This document shows positions 8,020 to 19,838 of a DNA stretch of 64,000 nucleotides, piece after piece. Both the position numbers and the translations under genes were made by a program. Location: contig NZ_JAGGMR010000001.1 in assembly GCF_017875645.1 (NCBI RefSeq), forward strand, positions 7,316,001-7,380,000, read 5' to 3'. Below the pieces are notes generated by a model. The model was not told the origin of the DNA. It ran no database searches and saw only the letters and a list, made by a program, of their open reading frames with translations. Source of the stretch: Nocardia goodfellowii. GTDB lineage: Bacteria; Actinomycetota; Actinomycetes; Mycobacteriales; Mycobacteriaceae. Every line of letters begins with the position of its first letter. The stretch's first letter is position 1.

Positions 8020-9351
8020 TTACAGGCCGTCTGGACCCACTGGTAGATGTGGGGCTTCCGGTGCGGAAGTTGACGGTTCGTTACGAGTTCGTGTCAATCG
8101 ACCCACTGTTGCCGCGATCCGGAGCACGTAGGCATCACGGGGATTCATCGGATCGCGACCCGTGATCTCAGCGATCCGTTTGAGTCGGTAGCGAACCGTA
8201 TTTGGATGGACGTACAGCTGACGGGCACACGTCTCGACCGCGCCACCACAATCCAGATAGGCATCGAGGGTGTCCGCGAGCGACGATCCTGCTGCGGCCA
8301 ACGGGAGCACAAGATACTCGTTCAACGCGTCGATCGCAGCTCGATCGCCCAACAAGGCGCGTTCGGGCAACAATTCCGTCGCGTACACCGGACGAGGAGC
8401 GCCGCGCCAGCCGACAACAGCTTCCATTCCGGCCAGCGCCTCGACCGCCGAGGCATGCGCGGCGCCGAGCGTGCGCATCGTCGGGCCGATCACGACCGGC
8501 CCATCGGAGAACACCTCGGCCAGTAGATCGGCGAGGAAGGGCGAGGCGTAACCGTTCTCGCCGAGATGGCCGCTCACCACCATCACCAGGCGCGCGCCCT
8601 GCACCACGGCCAGCGCCGAGCGGCCGTGCCGGGCGGCGATGGTGTGCACCGAACCGACCATGCCGACGCCCTGATCCCCGGGCGGAGTGCCGACCAGCAC
8701 CGTGGCGAACGCGGTGGCGTCCCAGTTCAACGTGGCGGCCCGCGACAGCATGTCGGGGCCCGTGTCGCCGCGCACCACCGCGTCGACGACGAGCGCTTCC
8801 AGACGGGTATCCCACGCGCCGCGCGATTCCGCGGCGCTGGCATACACCGAGGCGGCCGCGAAACCGAGCTCACGCCCGTATCGCAACACCGCCTCGGTCA
8901 ACGCCACCAGCTGGCGGTCGTTACGCGCCAGCGCGGGCAGCCACTGCTCGAAGAACTCCATGGCCACCCGGACCATGTCCACGGTCTGGCGCAGCGTCAG
9001 CCGCCGCGCCAGATCCTGCGGAATCACCTGGAACGCATCCAGACTGAAGCGGATATCGCTCTCCGGATCCTGCAACCACTCCAGGAAGTTCACCACCGCG
9101 GTCTGCACCAGCATCTGGACGCCGGCCCGCTGGGCGGCGTCCAGATCGGCGAAGAACGGCAACCGATCCTGCATCGACCCGACCGCCTCGGTGGAGAGGC
9201 GCCCGGAGAACTGCTTCACGCGTTTGAGCAGCGTGTCCGGGAGCGGGTCGCGGTTTTGCCGGTTCGGGGAGAGCGCGCCCGTGGGCAGATACACCTCGTG
9301 CTCGGAAGAGCCTTCGGAGATCCTTCTCGGCCGCGGCGGTTTACGGTCCAC
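8020..9351 (-). CDS. PucR/CdaR-family transcription regulator (Rv2242-like)
   Basis: 443 residues. The C-terminal DNA-binding domain, CARQLYVHPNTVRYRLKRI then AEITGRDP, is the PucR-type helix-turn-helix. The middle, with VLVGTPPGDQGVGMVGSVHT, looks like the GGDEF-related domain of this family. The N-terminal third is helical and resembles an RsbRD-type sensor. The GTG start at 9351 is 14 bases after the aceE stop, so the two are probably cotranscribed. The place between aceE and fabD is the same as for M. tuberculosis Rv2242. Control of the fatty-acid operon is a reasonable inference from position, but no binding site was identified. Confidence 0.85.
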   Translation of the reverse strand: MDRKPPRPRRISEGSSEHEVYLPTGALSPNRQNRDPLPDTLLKRVKQFSGRLSTEAVGSMQDRLPFFADLDAAQRAGVQMLVQTAVVNFLEWLQDPESDIRFSLDAFQVIPQDLARRLTLRQTVDMVRVAMEFFEQWLPALARNDRQLVALTEAVLRYGRELGFAAASVYASAAESRGAWDTRLEALVVDAVVRGDTGPDMLSRAATLNWDATAFATVLVGTPPGDQGVGMVGSVHTIAARHGRSALAVVQGARLVMVVSGHLGENGYASPFLADLLAEVFSDGPVVIGPTMRTLGAAHASAVEALAGMEAVVGWRGAPRPVYATELLPERALLGDRAAIDALNEYLVLPLAAAGSSLADTLDAYLDCGGAVETCARQLYVHPNTVRYRLKRIAEITGRDPMNPRDAYVLRIAATVGRLTRTRNEPSTSAPEAPHLPVGPDGL

Positions 9352-9365
9352 GGTGTAATAGTCCG

Positions 9366-12272
<2,907 letters not shown>

Positions 12273-12531
12273 ATCTGCTCCTCGTACAGGGGGTGGACAA
12301 GCTGTTGGCGTCTGTATCCCCGGGCGGGCCGCTGTGGTTGTGCGAACCACCCGTCTACGTAAGGTCCGGGCGCACCCTCCATCCTTGCCGAAGGTGCGTC
12401 CCAGGTCATCATGTCAGCAGGAAATCCAGTACGGTTTCCTCCGCAGCGGGTTACCCGATAGTTTTCCGGCGCGAGCCCGAACTGCGTGATGTCCGCACAC
12501 ACCCCAGACAAACCCAAGAGCGGGGAGAGAG

Positions 12532-13092
12532 ATGAAGCTGCTGGATCCACGCCGATTCGGACTGGCGTGCGCGGCCATTGCCGTCGCCGCCGGTCTGACC
12601 GTCGCGGGCTGCGCGAATCGGGTTGATGGAGTCGCCAATCCGAACGCCGCCGATCTGGCCGCGTACAAGACCGAAGCCGCCGCCTCCTCGGCCGCGGCGA
12701 CCTCCTCCCGGAAGGCCGCCGCACAGGCTCAGGCCATCAGTGAGAACTGCGCGCAGTTTCCCACTACCACCGGTGTCGGCGTCAAGGCCTACAACGATTT
12801 CGTGGACGCGCACGACTCGAACGCGCCGGACTACGCGGCCAAGCGGGACGGTGCCGCGCAGACCCTCGACGATGCCGCGAACAAAGTCGAAGCGGGCATG
12901 AACAGTGTCGCCGGGGGCGCGCTGCCGGAAGATCTCGCCGGAAAATTTTCCGCCTACATTTCCGCGGCTCGTTTGCTCGCCGAAGAGACCCGGAAAATGA
13001 CGTATACCGCGCCCGTCGGTGGCCTCAACGAGGCAAGCAAGCAGGTCAACGACGCGCGCACCGCCGTGAAGGACGCTTGCCCGAAACGCTGA
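12532..13092 (+). CDS. Small secreted lipoprotein (Rv2240c-like position)
   Basis: 186 residues. The signal peptide MKLLDPRRFGLACAAIAVAA ends in the lipobox TVAGC with Cys27 as the lipidated residue. The mature part is Ala-rich and helical (YKTEAAASSAAATSSRKAAA) and two further Cys (NCAQFPTT and DACPKR) could pair outside the cell. The ATG has GGGGAGAGAG just upstream. It is divergent from aceE, as is Rv2240c in M. tuberculosis. No catalytic motif is seen and the function is unknown. Confidence 0.8.
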   Translation: MKLLDPRRFGLACAAIAVAAGLTVAGCANRVDGVANPNAADLAAYKTEAAASSAAATSSRKAAAQAQAISENCAQFPTTTGVGVKAYNDFVDAHDSNAPDYAAKRDGAAQTLDDAANKVEAGMNSVAGGALPEDLAGKFSAYISAARLLAEETRKMTYTAPVGGLNEASKQVNDARTAVKDACPKR

Positions 13093-13221
13093 AAACCGAC
13101 CGAAAACCCGAGATGCACCCGCGACATTCGGTGGTAATTCCACCGATCGGCTTGCGCTCGGGGCGATAACCATGTTCGCTTGCAACTACCTATTGTCTCG
13201 GGAGTTGAGGAGGACACCACC

Positions 13222-13644
13222 GTGGTCGCCGCGGCGGACGCGCAGAACTACGCTCAGAAGCTTGGCATTACACACGGCATGGTTGTCCAGGAACTGGGAT
13301 GGGACGAGGACACCGACGACGACCTGCGGGCCGATGTCGAGGAAGCCATCGGCAGTGAAATGGTCGACGACGACACCGATGAGGTGGTCGATACCGTTTT
13401 GCTCTGGTGGCGCGAAGGAGACGGCGATTTGGCCGACGAGCTGATGGAAGTCATCAGCCCGCTGGCCGATGACGGCGTCATCTGGGTCCTCACCCCCAAG
13501 ACCGGTAAACCTGGCCATGTCGATCCGAGCGAGATCGCCGAAGCCGCGCCCACGGCGGGCCTGACGCAGACATCTGCGATCAGCCTGGGTGCGTGGACCG
13601 GAAGCCGCCTTGTTCAGCCCAAGGCGCCTATCAAGCAGCGCTGA
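13222..13644 (+). CDS. DUF3052 family protein (Rv2239c-like)
   Basis: 140 residues, strongly acidic in the middle (DEDTDDDLRADVEEAIGSE). The family hallmarks are AQKLGITHGMVVQELGWD, the VLLWWREGDGDLADEL segment and a conserved end of the kind SAISLGAWTGSRLVQPK. The GTG at 13222 is chosen because GAGGAGG lies 8 bases upstream; the region before it is the leader. No enzymatic residues are recognised. The family is confined to Actinobacteria and sits beside ahpE here as in mycobacteria. Confidence 0.85.
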   Translation: MVAAADAQNYAQKLGITHGMVVQELGWDEDTDDDLRADVEEAIGSEMVDDDTDEVVDTVLLWWREGDGDLADELMEVISPLADDGVIWVLTPKTGKPGHVDPSEIAEAAPTAGLTQTSAISLGAWTGSRLVQPKAPIKQR

Positions 13645-13732
13645 GTACAGACAACGCTGATCCATTCGCTATGGTTTTCGCCGGGCGGTGCGACACCGCC
13701 CGGCGAAACCCGACACGATGGAGGACTCGCGG

Positions 13733-14209
13733 ATGGCCCTGGATGGACCCTTGGAAATCGGTGCTGTGGCACCGGATTTCACGCTGAAGGACCAAAACAA
13801 CCAGGACGTCACGCTCTCGTCTTTCCGCGGCAAGAAGAACGTGCTGATCGTCTTCTACCCGCTCGCCTTCACCGGCATCTGCCAGGGCGAGCTGTGCAAG
13901 GTGCGCGACGAGCTACCCAAGTTCCAGAACGAGGACCACGAGATCCTGGCGATCTCCGTGGGCCCGCCGCCCACCCACAAGATCTGGGCTTCCGAGCAGG
14001 GGTACGTCTTCCCCCTGCTCTCCGATTTCTGGCCACACGGCGCCGTCGCCCAGGCCTACGGCGTCTTCAACGAGAAGTCCGGCTGTCCGAACCGCGGCAC
14101 CTTCGTCGTCGACAAGACCGGCCACATCCGCTTCTCCGAAATGAACGGCCCCGGAGAGCCCCGTGACCAGGCGGCTTGGGAGAAAGCGCTCGCCGCGCTA
14201 GATTCATAA
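13733..14209 (+). CDS. ahpE: AhpE-type peroxiredoxin
   Basis: 158 residues, thioredoxin fold. It reduces peroxides and peroxynitrite through a peroxidatic Cys, here Cys50 in FYPLAFTGICQGEL, the exact motif of M. tuberculosis AhpE (Cys45 there). Other family stretches are ISVGPPPTHKIWASEQG and LLSDFWPHGAVAQAYGVFN. The ATG at 13733 follows GGAGG by 8 bases. Two additional cysteines, Cys55 (GELC) and Cys118 (KSGCPNRGTF), are not present in the mycobacterial one-Cys enzyme as I recall it and might act as resolving residues. Followed directly by tRNA-Val. Confidence 0.92.
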   Translation: MALDGPLEIGAVAPDFTLKDQNNQDVTLSSFRGKKNVLIVFYPLAFTGICQGELCKVRDELPKFQNEDHEILAISVGPPPTHKIWASEQGYVFPLLSDFWPHGAVAQAYGVFNEKSGCPNRGTFVVDKTGHIRFSEMNGPGEPRDQAAWEKALAALDS

Positions 14210-14238
14210 ACCGCGCCGTCGGTTCCGACCGAAGGCAC

Positions 14239-14310
14239 GGGCGTATAGCTCAGCGGTAGAGCACTGGTTTTACACACCAGCGGTCCGCGGTTCGATCCCG
14301 CGTGCGCCCA
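14239..14310 (+). tRNA. tRNA-Val (anticodon TAC)
   Basis: A full cloverleaf of 72 nt including the discriminator A. The acceptor GGGCGTA pairs with TGCGCCC with one wobble, the anticodon stem CTGGT/ACCAG encloses loop TTTACAC with anticodon TAC, and the T stem CGCGG/CCGCG carries TTCGATC. CCA is not encoded. A damaged tnpB gene begins about 13 bases after its 3' end. Confidence 0.95.
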
Positions 14311-14322
14311 CCCTTACCGGCC

Positions 14323-15749
14323 AGGTACCGCCTGGCCTTGATCATCGGGATGCTTCCCACGGTCCTGCCAGCCCGTCCCAAGAGCAAGCTCTGAACTCGC
14401 ACTGCGGTGCGCAACGGTTTGCCTTCAACTGGGGACTCGCGATGGTGAAGGCCAATCTCGCGCAGCGTGAAGCGGAGCGAACGTACGGGATTCGCGAGTC
14501 GGATCTGACACCGAGCTCGGACTGGTCGGCCTTCGGATTGCGGAGAGCTTGGAACCAAGCCAAACCGAGCGTCGCTGCGTGGTGGCCGGAAAACTCCAAG
14601 GAGGCCTACGCCAGCGGGCTCGCGAATCTGGCTGCTGGACTTCGACATTGGTCAGCAGCGAGGACCGCCACGAGCAACAGGCGGCCACGGTTTCCCAGAT
14701 TCCGGCCCAAGCGCGGGCGGCGCTCCTGTCGGTTCACCACTGGCGCGTTGGGGCTCGCCAGCGCAGATCGCCGACATATAAGACTGCCGCGCATCGGCAT
14801 CGTGCGAACCATGGAATCCACCCGGAAACTGGCTCGCCATATCGAGCGCGGCACCGCTCGGATCCGCTCAGCAACTGTGAGCTTCCGGCGAGGGCGTTGG
14901 TATGTGTCGTTTTCGGTGGAAGTCGATCACCACATCCCGGCCCCGACTCGGCATCGGCTTCCAGTCGTCGGCGTCGATCTCGGCATCACGCACTTGGCCG
15001 TGCTGTCCCAGCCCGTGGCGGGTTTATCCGACGAACAAGGCATGGTGCCGAACCCGAGGCGGCTCGAACATGCTCAGCGAAAACTTCGCCGGCTACAGCG
15101 TCAGGCAGCCCGCCGACGCGCGCCCGACAAGCGAACCCGAGAGACCCCGTCCAGACGCTGGTCCGTCACTCGCGCCGAGATAGCCCGATTGCATACCCGC
15201 GTGGCCAGTTCACGTGCCGACATGCTGCACAAGCTCACCACGGGCTTGGTCGCCTCCTTCGCTGCGATCGTCGTCGAAGACCTGCATGTCGCAGGCCTCC
15301 TACGCAATCGCAGACTGTCACGGCAAATCGCCGGAGTCGGGTGGGGCGAGTTGCGACGCCAACTCGAGTACAAGGCGGCCTGGAGCGGCACCCAGCTGCT
15401 CGTCGCTGATCGGTTCTACGCGAGCTCCAAAACCTGTAGTTCCTGCGGTGCAGTGAAAGCCAAACTGCGTCTGTGTGAACGCGTCTACCGATGCGGACAG
15501 TGTCCGCTGGTACTGGATCGAGATCTCAACGCAGCCCAAAACCTGGCCGGTCTGACCGTGCCGACAGACGGCACGTCCACGGCGAGTTGCGCCGCGACGG
15601 AAAACGAGCCCGCTGGAAACCCTCGTAAGACCGGCACGGAGTCGGCAACGGGTATCGCCACGGGAAGGCCCCCGAGGTCAACGCTGGGTAGCGATACCGC
15701 AGCTGCTGAACAAGCAACGGTTCGATCCCCTCTGCGTTCTTTCAGCTGA
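14323..15749 (+). pseudogene. tnpB: TnpB (IS200/IS605 type) with broken 5' end
   Basis: The intact part from Met at 14442 is 435 residues. The RuvC-like active site is complete: Asp179 in GVDLGITHLAVL, Glu279 in IVVEDLHVAGL and Asp361 in LDRDLNAAQNLA. A zinc ribbon, CSSCG then YRCGQC, is also complete. TnpB is an RNA-guided nuclease of transposons. In-frame coding similarity continues upstream of the Met as QEQALNSHCGAQRFAFNWGLA. The expected start, RYRLAL, is at 14323 in another frame, and the stretch between them does not fit the family, so the N terminus has a frameshift and a small insertion. No tnpA is nearby. The 3' end overlaps the region where an omega RNA is normally encoded. Low-level function from an internal start cannot be excluded. 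Confidence 0.75.
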
Positions 15750-15766
15750 TACGCAGGTATTTACCT

Positions 15767-15970
15767 TCACTCGTTTTCGGTGACGGTGGTGTCCGGGTGG
15801 CGGCGGCTGGTGTCGGGCTTGACGAAGTGGCCGGTGATGGCGGAGCGGTCGCGGCGGTTGGTGCCGTCGTGGGGTTCGTTCTCGCTGAGGGTTGTCTTGG
15901 GGTTTTCGGCGGCTGTCTGTTCGGTGACGTATTCACCGGTTTCGGCGGAACGGTGGCTCTTCTCGGCCAT
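15767..15970 (-). CDS. Small protein with duplicated RSAxTGxFV motif
   Basis: 67 residues, hydrophilic. It is two copies of one motif: HRSAETGEYVTEQTAAENP ending in TTLSENE, then RSAITGHFVKPDTSRRHP ending in TTVTENE. The ATG at 15970 has AGGAG 6 bases upstream, which makes it a good gene in spite of its size. No signal peptide or Cys. I do not know a function; small actinobacterial proteins with GRSAxTGKFV-like motifs are common and uncharacterised. It is divergent from the lipoprotein gene at 16123. Confidence 0.7.
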   Translation of the reverse strand: MAEKSHRSAETGEYVTEQTAAENPKTTLSENEPHDGTNRRDRSAITGHFVKPDTSRRHPDTTVTENE

Positions 15971-16122
15971 GACATCTCCTGTGGCTCGTGCACGGCTGCT
16001 GGACGGGCCGTGCGGTTGCTTTTCGGATACCGCGGGACACGGCGGTGAAACGTCGGAAGTGGACCTGGCCTCGATGCTGGGCGATACATTGGAAGCCGGT
16101 CCCGCCGGGGATGGAGGCTCGT

Positions 16123-18126
16123 ATGCGGCGTTCGTTCGGCAAGAAATTGGTGGCGGTCTGGGCAGCGGTGATCATGCTCGCGGCCCTGGGTTGCGGGTCG
16201 GAGGGCGGCGCGCAAGCCTTCCGGTTCCAGATGGTGGAGGGGCAGAACCTCAACTATCTGCTGCGCGAGGGGAATACCGCCGCGCATCTGCTGTTGCGGT
16301 CGGGCACGCAGCCGCGGATCGTGGTGGCGTTTCCGGCCGGGAACAGTGGGACCGGGGCCTGGTTCGAGCCGTTGGCCGCGCCGGCGGAGTGGGAGCTGGA
16401 CGCGGCGCCGGATGCGAAGGCGGACAAGGATTCCCGCGGGCGGCCACGAACCGGGATCGAGTTCACCGCCTCGGTGCGGACGCCGACGCTCACGGTGCGC
16501 GAGGCTGTGCTGTCGAATGTGCGGGTGCTGCGGGACTACAACCAGAAGGGTGTTGTGCCCGCGGAAGTGCTTGTGGCACCCACTGTTTCGGGCAACACGA
16601 TCACCTGGGAACGGGATCGGCTGGACGGCGGCCCAGGCTATCGGCTCGGCTTGGAGGTGGTCGACGGCACAGTCTCGGGCGGCACCATCACCGCGGACGC
16701 CGACGGCCGGATCCGGCTGCGGGTCACCGCGTCCACCGGTGACACTCCCCTGACTCCGCTGGCCGGCCCCGAGTTGCTGAACGGCGCGGAGGCGACACTC
16801 GAGAGCGCGAAGAACACGCTGACGTTCCTCAGCTACCGGGAAAAGTTCGTGGGTGGGTCGTGGCAGTACCTCACCTACTTCGGCCGGGACACGTTGATCT
16901 CGACGATGCTGCTGATGCCGGTGCTGGCACCGGAGGCGACCGAAGCCGCGATCGGCTCGGTGCTGGAACGGCTGGGGCCGGACGGGGCGGTGGCGCACGA
17001 GGAATCGCTGTCGGAGTTCGCGTTGTTGACGCGGCAGCAGGAGAACGGCCCGGCGAGCGACGCGCCGATTCTCGACTACACCATGGTCGACGAGAACTAT
17101 CTGCTCGCACCGGTCGCCGCCGCCTATCTGCTCGACCACGCGGCGGCCGCCGAGCGCGCGACCGGCTATCTCCGTGGCGACGCGGGTTCAGCGCTGCTGC
17201 GCAATCTGCGGCTGGTGGTGTCGAGTGCGGCGGCGTTCGCCGGTGAACCGCGGTATCAAAATCTGATCGGGCTGCAAGCGGGCCGCGATTCCGGGCAGTG
17301 GCGCGACAGCGATATCGGGATCGGCGGCGGTCGCTATCCCTACGACGTCAACGCCATTCTGGTGCCCGCCGCGCTCGAGGCGACCGCCCGGTTGCTGGAC
17401 AGTGGTGTGCTCGACCCCTATCTCACCGAGAGTGATCGGCTGGAGCTCTCGTTCGCCGCCGCGCACGCGAAGGTGTGGCGGGCCGAGGCGCCGCGCCTGT
17501 TCACCGTGACGCTGGACCAGCGGCAGGCACAGGAGGCGGTCACCGGGTATGCCGGGCGAATCGGGGTTCCGGCGGCGACGCTCGGCCCGGAACCGGTTGT
17601 CTTCCCGGCGATTTCGCTCGGCGCGGACGGCGCCCCGATTCCGATCGTGCATTCCGACGATGTCTTCGAGCTGTTGTTCGGGCGGCCCGCCCCCGAGGAC
17701 TTGGACAAACGGGTCGCCACCTTGATCCGGCCGTTCCCGGTCGGTCTGATGACCGGGGCCGGGATGGTGGTCGCGAACCCGGTGTTCGCCGACCCGGAAT
17801 TGCAGGCGCAGTTCACCACGCACGACTATCACGGCACCGTGGTGTGGTCTTGGGTGCAGGCCGCGTTCGCCGCCGGGCTCGAACGGCAGCTGACCCGCAC
17901 CGACCTCCCCCACCCGGTCCGGGACCGCCTGGGCGCCGCGCAGCGAACACTGTGGGACGCGATCGAGCGAGCACAAACGATGCGGAATTCCGAACTGTGG
18001 AGCTGGGGTCTCCAAGACGGCGCGTTCCGTGTCGTGCCCTTCGGCTCCCGCACCGCCGATGTCACCGAATCCAATGTCGCGCAACTGTGGAGCAGCGTCT
18101 ATCTCGCGGTGCGGCCACCACGCTGA
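16123..18126 (+). CDS. Lipoprotein with six-hairpin glycosidase-like domain
   Basis: 667 residues. The signal peptide MRRSFGKKLVAVWAAVIMLA ends in a lipobox with Cys24 (AALGC), so it is likely anchored outside the membrane. Residues of roughly 30-220 look like a beta-rich domain. From about 230 on there are helical hairpins: YLTYFGRDTLISTMLLMPVL, DGAVAHEESLSEFALL, YTMVDENYLLAPVAAAYLLD and NAILVPAALEATARLL. The GRDT motif and this pattern recall the catalytic part of glycogen-debranching enzymes and other (alpha/alpha)6 glycosidases. The ATG at 16123 has GGAGG 7 bases upstream. Substrate unknown; extracellular action on a glycan is inference. It is followed by gnd 148 bp downstream. Confidence 0.7.
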   Translation: MRRSFGKKLVAVWAAVIMLAALGCGSEGGAQAFRFQMVEGQNLNYLLREGNTAAHLLLRSGTQPRIVVAFPAGNSGTGAWFEPLAAPAEWELDAAPDAKADKDSRGRPRTGIEFTASVRTPTLTVREAVLSNVRVLRDYNQKGVVPAEVLVAPTVSGNTITWERDRLDGGPGYRLGLEVVDGTVSGGTITADADGRIRLRVTASTGDTPLTPLAGPELLNGAEATLESAKNTLTFLSYREKFVGGSWQYLTYFGRDTLISTMLLMPVLAPEATEAAIGSVLERLGPDGAVAHEESLSEFALLTRQQENGPASDAPILDYTMVDENYLLAPVAAAYLLDHAAAAERATGYLRGDAGSALLRNLRLVVSSAAAFAGEPRYQNLIGLQAGRDSGQWRDSDIGIGGGRYPYDVNAILVPAALEATARLLDSGVLDPYLTESDRLELSFAAAHAKVWRAEAPRLFTVTLDQRQAQEAVTGYAGRIGVPAATLGPEPVVFPAISLGADGAPIPIVHSDDVFELLFGRPAPEDLDKRVATLIRPFPVGLMTGAGMVVANPVFADPELQAQFTTHDYHGTVVWSWVQAAFAAGLERQLTRTDLPHPVRDRLGAAQRTLWDAIERAQTMRNSELWSWGLQDGAFRVVPFGSRTADVTESNVAQLWSSVYLAVRPPR

Positions 18127-18274
18127 ACTACCGCGCTGTGCTGGTGCGCAGGCCGGAGTCGCCGCCCTGGCCGGCTGCCCGATGTCCTGGTCGCCGGGGC
18201 GACGGGGTAGAAAAGGGGTCGGGCGCGGTTCGCGCGGCCACGCAACGACACCCTGAGAAGGAGAGAGGCTCTTC

Positions 18275-19717
18275 ATGGCGACCTCTGAAGCGCGCGCACA
18301 GATCGGTGTGACCGGCCTGGCGGTCATGGGTAGCAATATCGCCCGCAACTTCGCCCGCAACGGCTACACCGTCGCGCTGCACAACCGCAGCATCGGCAAG
18401 ACCGACGCCCTGCTCGAGGCGCACGGCGGCGACGGCGATTTCGTGCGCACCGAGACCATCGAAGAGTTCGTCGCCGCCCTGGAAAAGCCGCGCCGGGTGC
18501 TGATCATGGTCAAAGCGGGTGACCCCACCGACGCGGTGATCGAGGAACTGGCCGCGGCGATGGAACCCGGCGACATCATCATCGACGGCGGCAACGCCCT
18601 CTACACCGACACCATCCGCCGCGAGAAGGCCATGTCCGAGCGTGGCCTGAACTTCGTCGGCGCCGGTATCTCCGGCGGCGAGGAAGGCGCGCTGAACGGT
18701 CCGGCGATCATGCCGGGCGGCCCGAAGGAGTCCTACGAGTCGCTGGGACCGCTGCTGGAATCGGTCGCCGCCAAGGTCGACGGCGTACCCTGCTGCACCC
18801 ATATCGGCCCCGACGGTTCCGGGCACTTCGTGAAAATGGTGCACAACGGCATCGAATACGCCGACATGCAGCTCATCGGCGAGGCCTACCACCTGTTCCG
18901 TGACGCACTCGGTTTCGATGCCAAGCAGATCGCCGATGTGTTCACCGACTGGAACTCCGGCGATCTGGAGTCCTACCTGATCGAGATCACCGCCGAGGTG
19001 CTCAACCAGGTCGACGCCAAGACCGGCAAGCCGCTGGTCGATGTGATCGTCGACGCCGCCGAGCAGAAGGGCACCGGCCGCTGGACGGTCAAGTCGGCAC
19101 TGGATCTGGGTGTGCCGGTGACCGGTATCGCCGAGGCGGTGTTCGCGCGCGCCCTGTCCGGTTCGCGCGCCCAGCGCAAGGCCGCGGTCGGTCTGGCCTC
19201 GGGCACCCTCGCCGCTAAGCCCACCGATGTCGCGCAGTTCACCGAGGACATCCGCCAGGCGCTCTACGCCTCGAAGATCGTGGCCTACGCCCAGGGTTTC
19301 GACCAGATCGCCGCGGGCAGCGCCGAATACGACTGGAACCTGCGCCCCGGCGACCTGGCCACCATCTGGCGCGGCGGCTGCATCATCCGCGCCCGCTTCC
19401 TCAACCGCATCAAGGACGCCTACGCGGAGAACCCGGAACTGCCCAGCCTGATCCTGGCCCCGTACTTCCGCGAGGCCATCGAAACCGCCATCGACAGCTG
19501 GCGGCGCGTGGTCTCCGCCGCCACCCTGCTCGGCATCCCCGTCCCCGCCTTCGCGTCCTCGCTGTCCTACTACGACGCCCTGCGGGCCGAACGCCTCCCC
19601 GCGGCCCTGACCCAGGGCCAGCGGGATTTCTTCGGCGCCCACACCTACGAACGCGTCGACGCCGAGGGCAAATACCACACCCTGTGGAGCGGTGACCGCT
19701 CCGAAGTTCAGGCGTAG
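18275..19717 (+). CDS. gnd: 6-phosphogluconate dehydrogenase, decarboxylating
   Basis: 480 residues, the long form of the enzyme. It oxidises 6-phosphogluconate to ribulose 5-phosphate and CO2 with NADP in the pentose phosphate pathway. The dinucleotide fold is GVTGLAVMGSNIARNFARNG followed by TVALHNR. The substrate site is GAGISGGEEGALNGPAIMPG, and the catalytic Lys and Asn are in GSGHFVKMVHNGIEYADMQ. The ATG follows AAGGAGAG. A hairpin terminator lies nine bases after the stop, so it ends its transcript alone. Confidence 0.95.
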   Translation: MATSEARAQIGVTGLAVMGSNIARNFARNGYTVALHNRSIGKTDALLEAHGGDGDFVRTETIEEFVAALEKPRRVLIMVKAGDPTDAVIEELAAAMEPGDIIIDGGNALYTDTIRREKAMSERGLNFVGAGISGGEEGALNGPAIMPGGPKESYESLGPLLESVAAKVDGVPCCTHIGPDGSGHFVKMVHNGIEYADMQLIGEAYHLFRDALGFDAKQIADVFTDWNSGDLESYLIEITAEVLNQVDAKTGKPLVDVIVDAAEQKGTGRWTVKSALDLGVPVTGIAEAVFARALSGSRAQRKAAVGLASGTLAAKPTDVAQFTEDIRQALYASKIVAYAQGFDQIAAGSAEYDWNLRPGDLATIWRGGCIIRARFLNRIKDAYAENPELPSLILAPYFREAIETAIDSWRRVVSAATLLGIPVPAFASSLSYYDALRAERLPAALTQGQRDFFGAHTYERVDAEGKYHTLWSGDRSEVQA

Positions 19718-19725
19718 CGGTTCGA

Positions 19726-19759
19726 TCCGGTAGCGGGACCGCGTTGCCCCGCTACCGGA
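19726..19759 (+). terminator. Terminator after gnd
   Basis: TCCGGTAGCGGG at 19726-19737 pairs perfectly with CCCGCTACCGGA at 19748-19759, loop of ten bases. No T tract follows, but its position right after the gnd stop suits a terminator. Confidence 0.65.
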
Positions 19760-19838
19760 CCGTCCGCCGCTGTGCGTCGCGGATTCATCCGGTGTTACCT
19801 GCCGTGGTTACCCTCACGGGTACGCGGAAGGAGGCGGC

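Noticed and set aside
15742..17139. 465-residue minus-strand frame
   Set aside because: Arg/Pro/His-rich shadow of the lipoprotein gene; only the 67-residue protein in another frame has a ribosome site.
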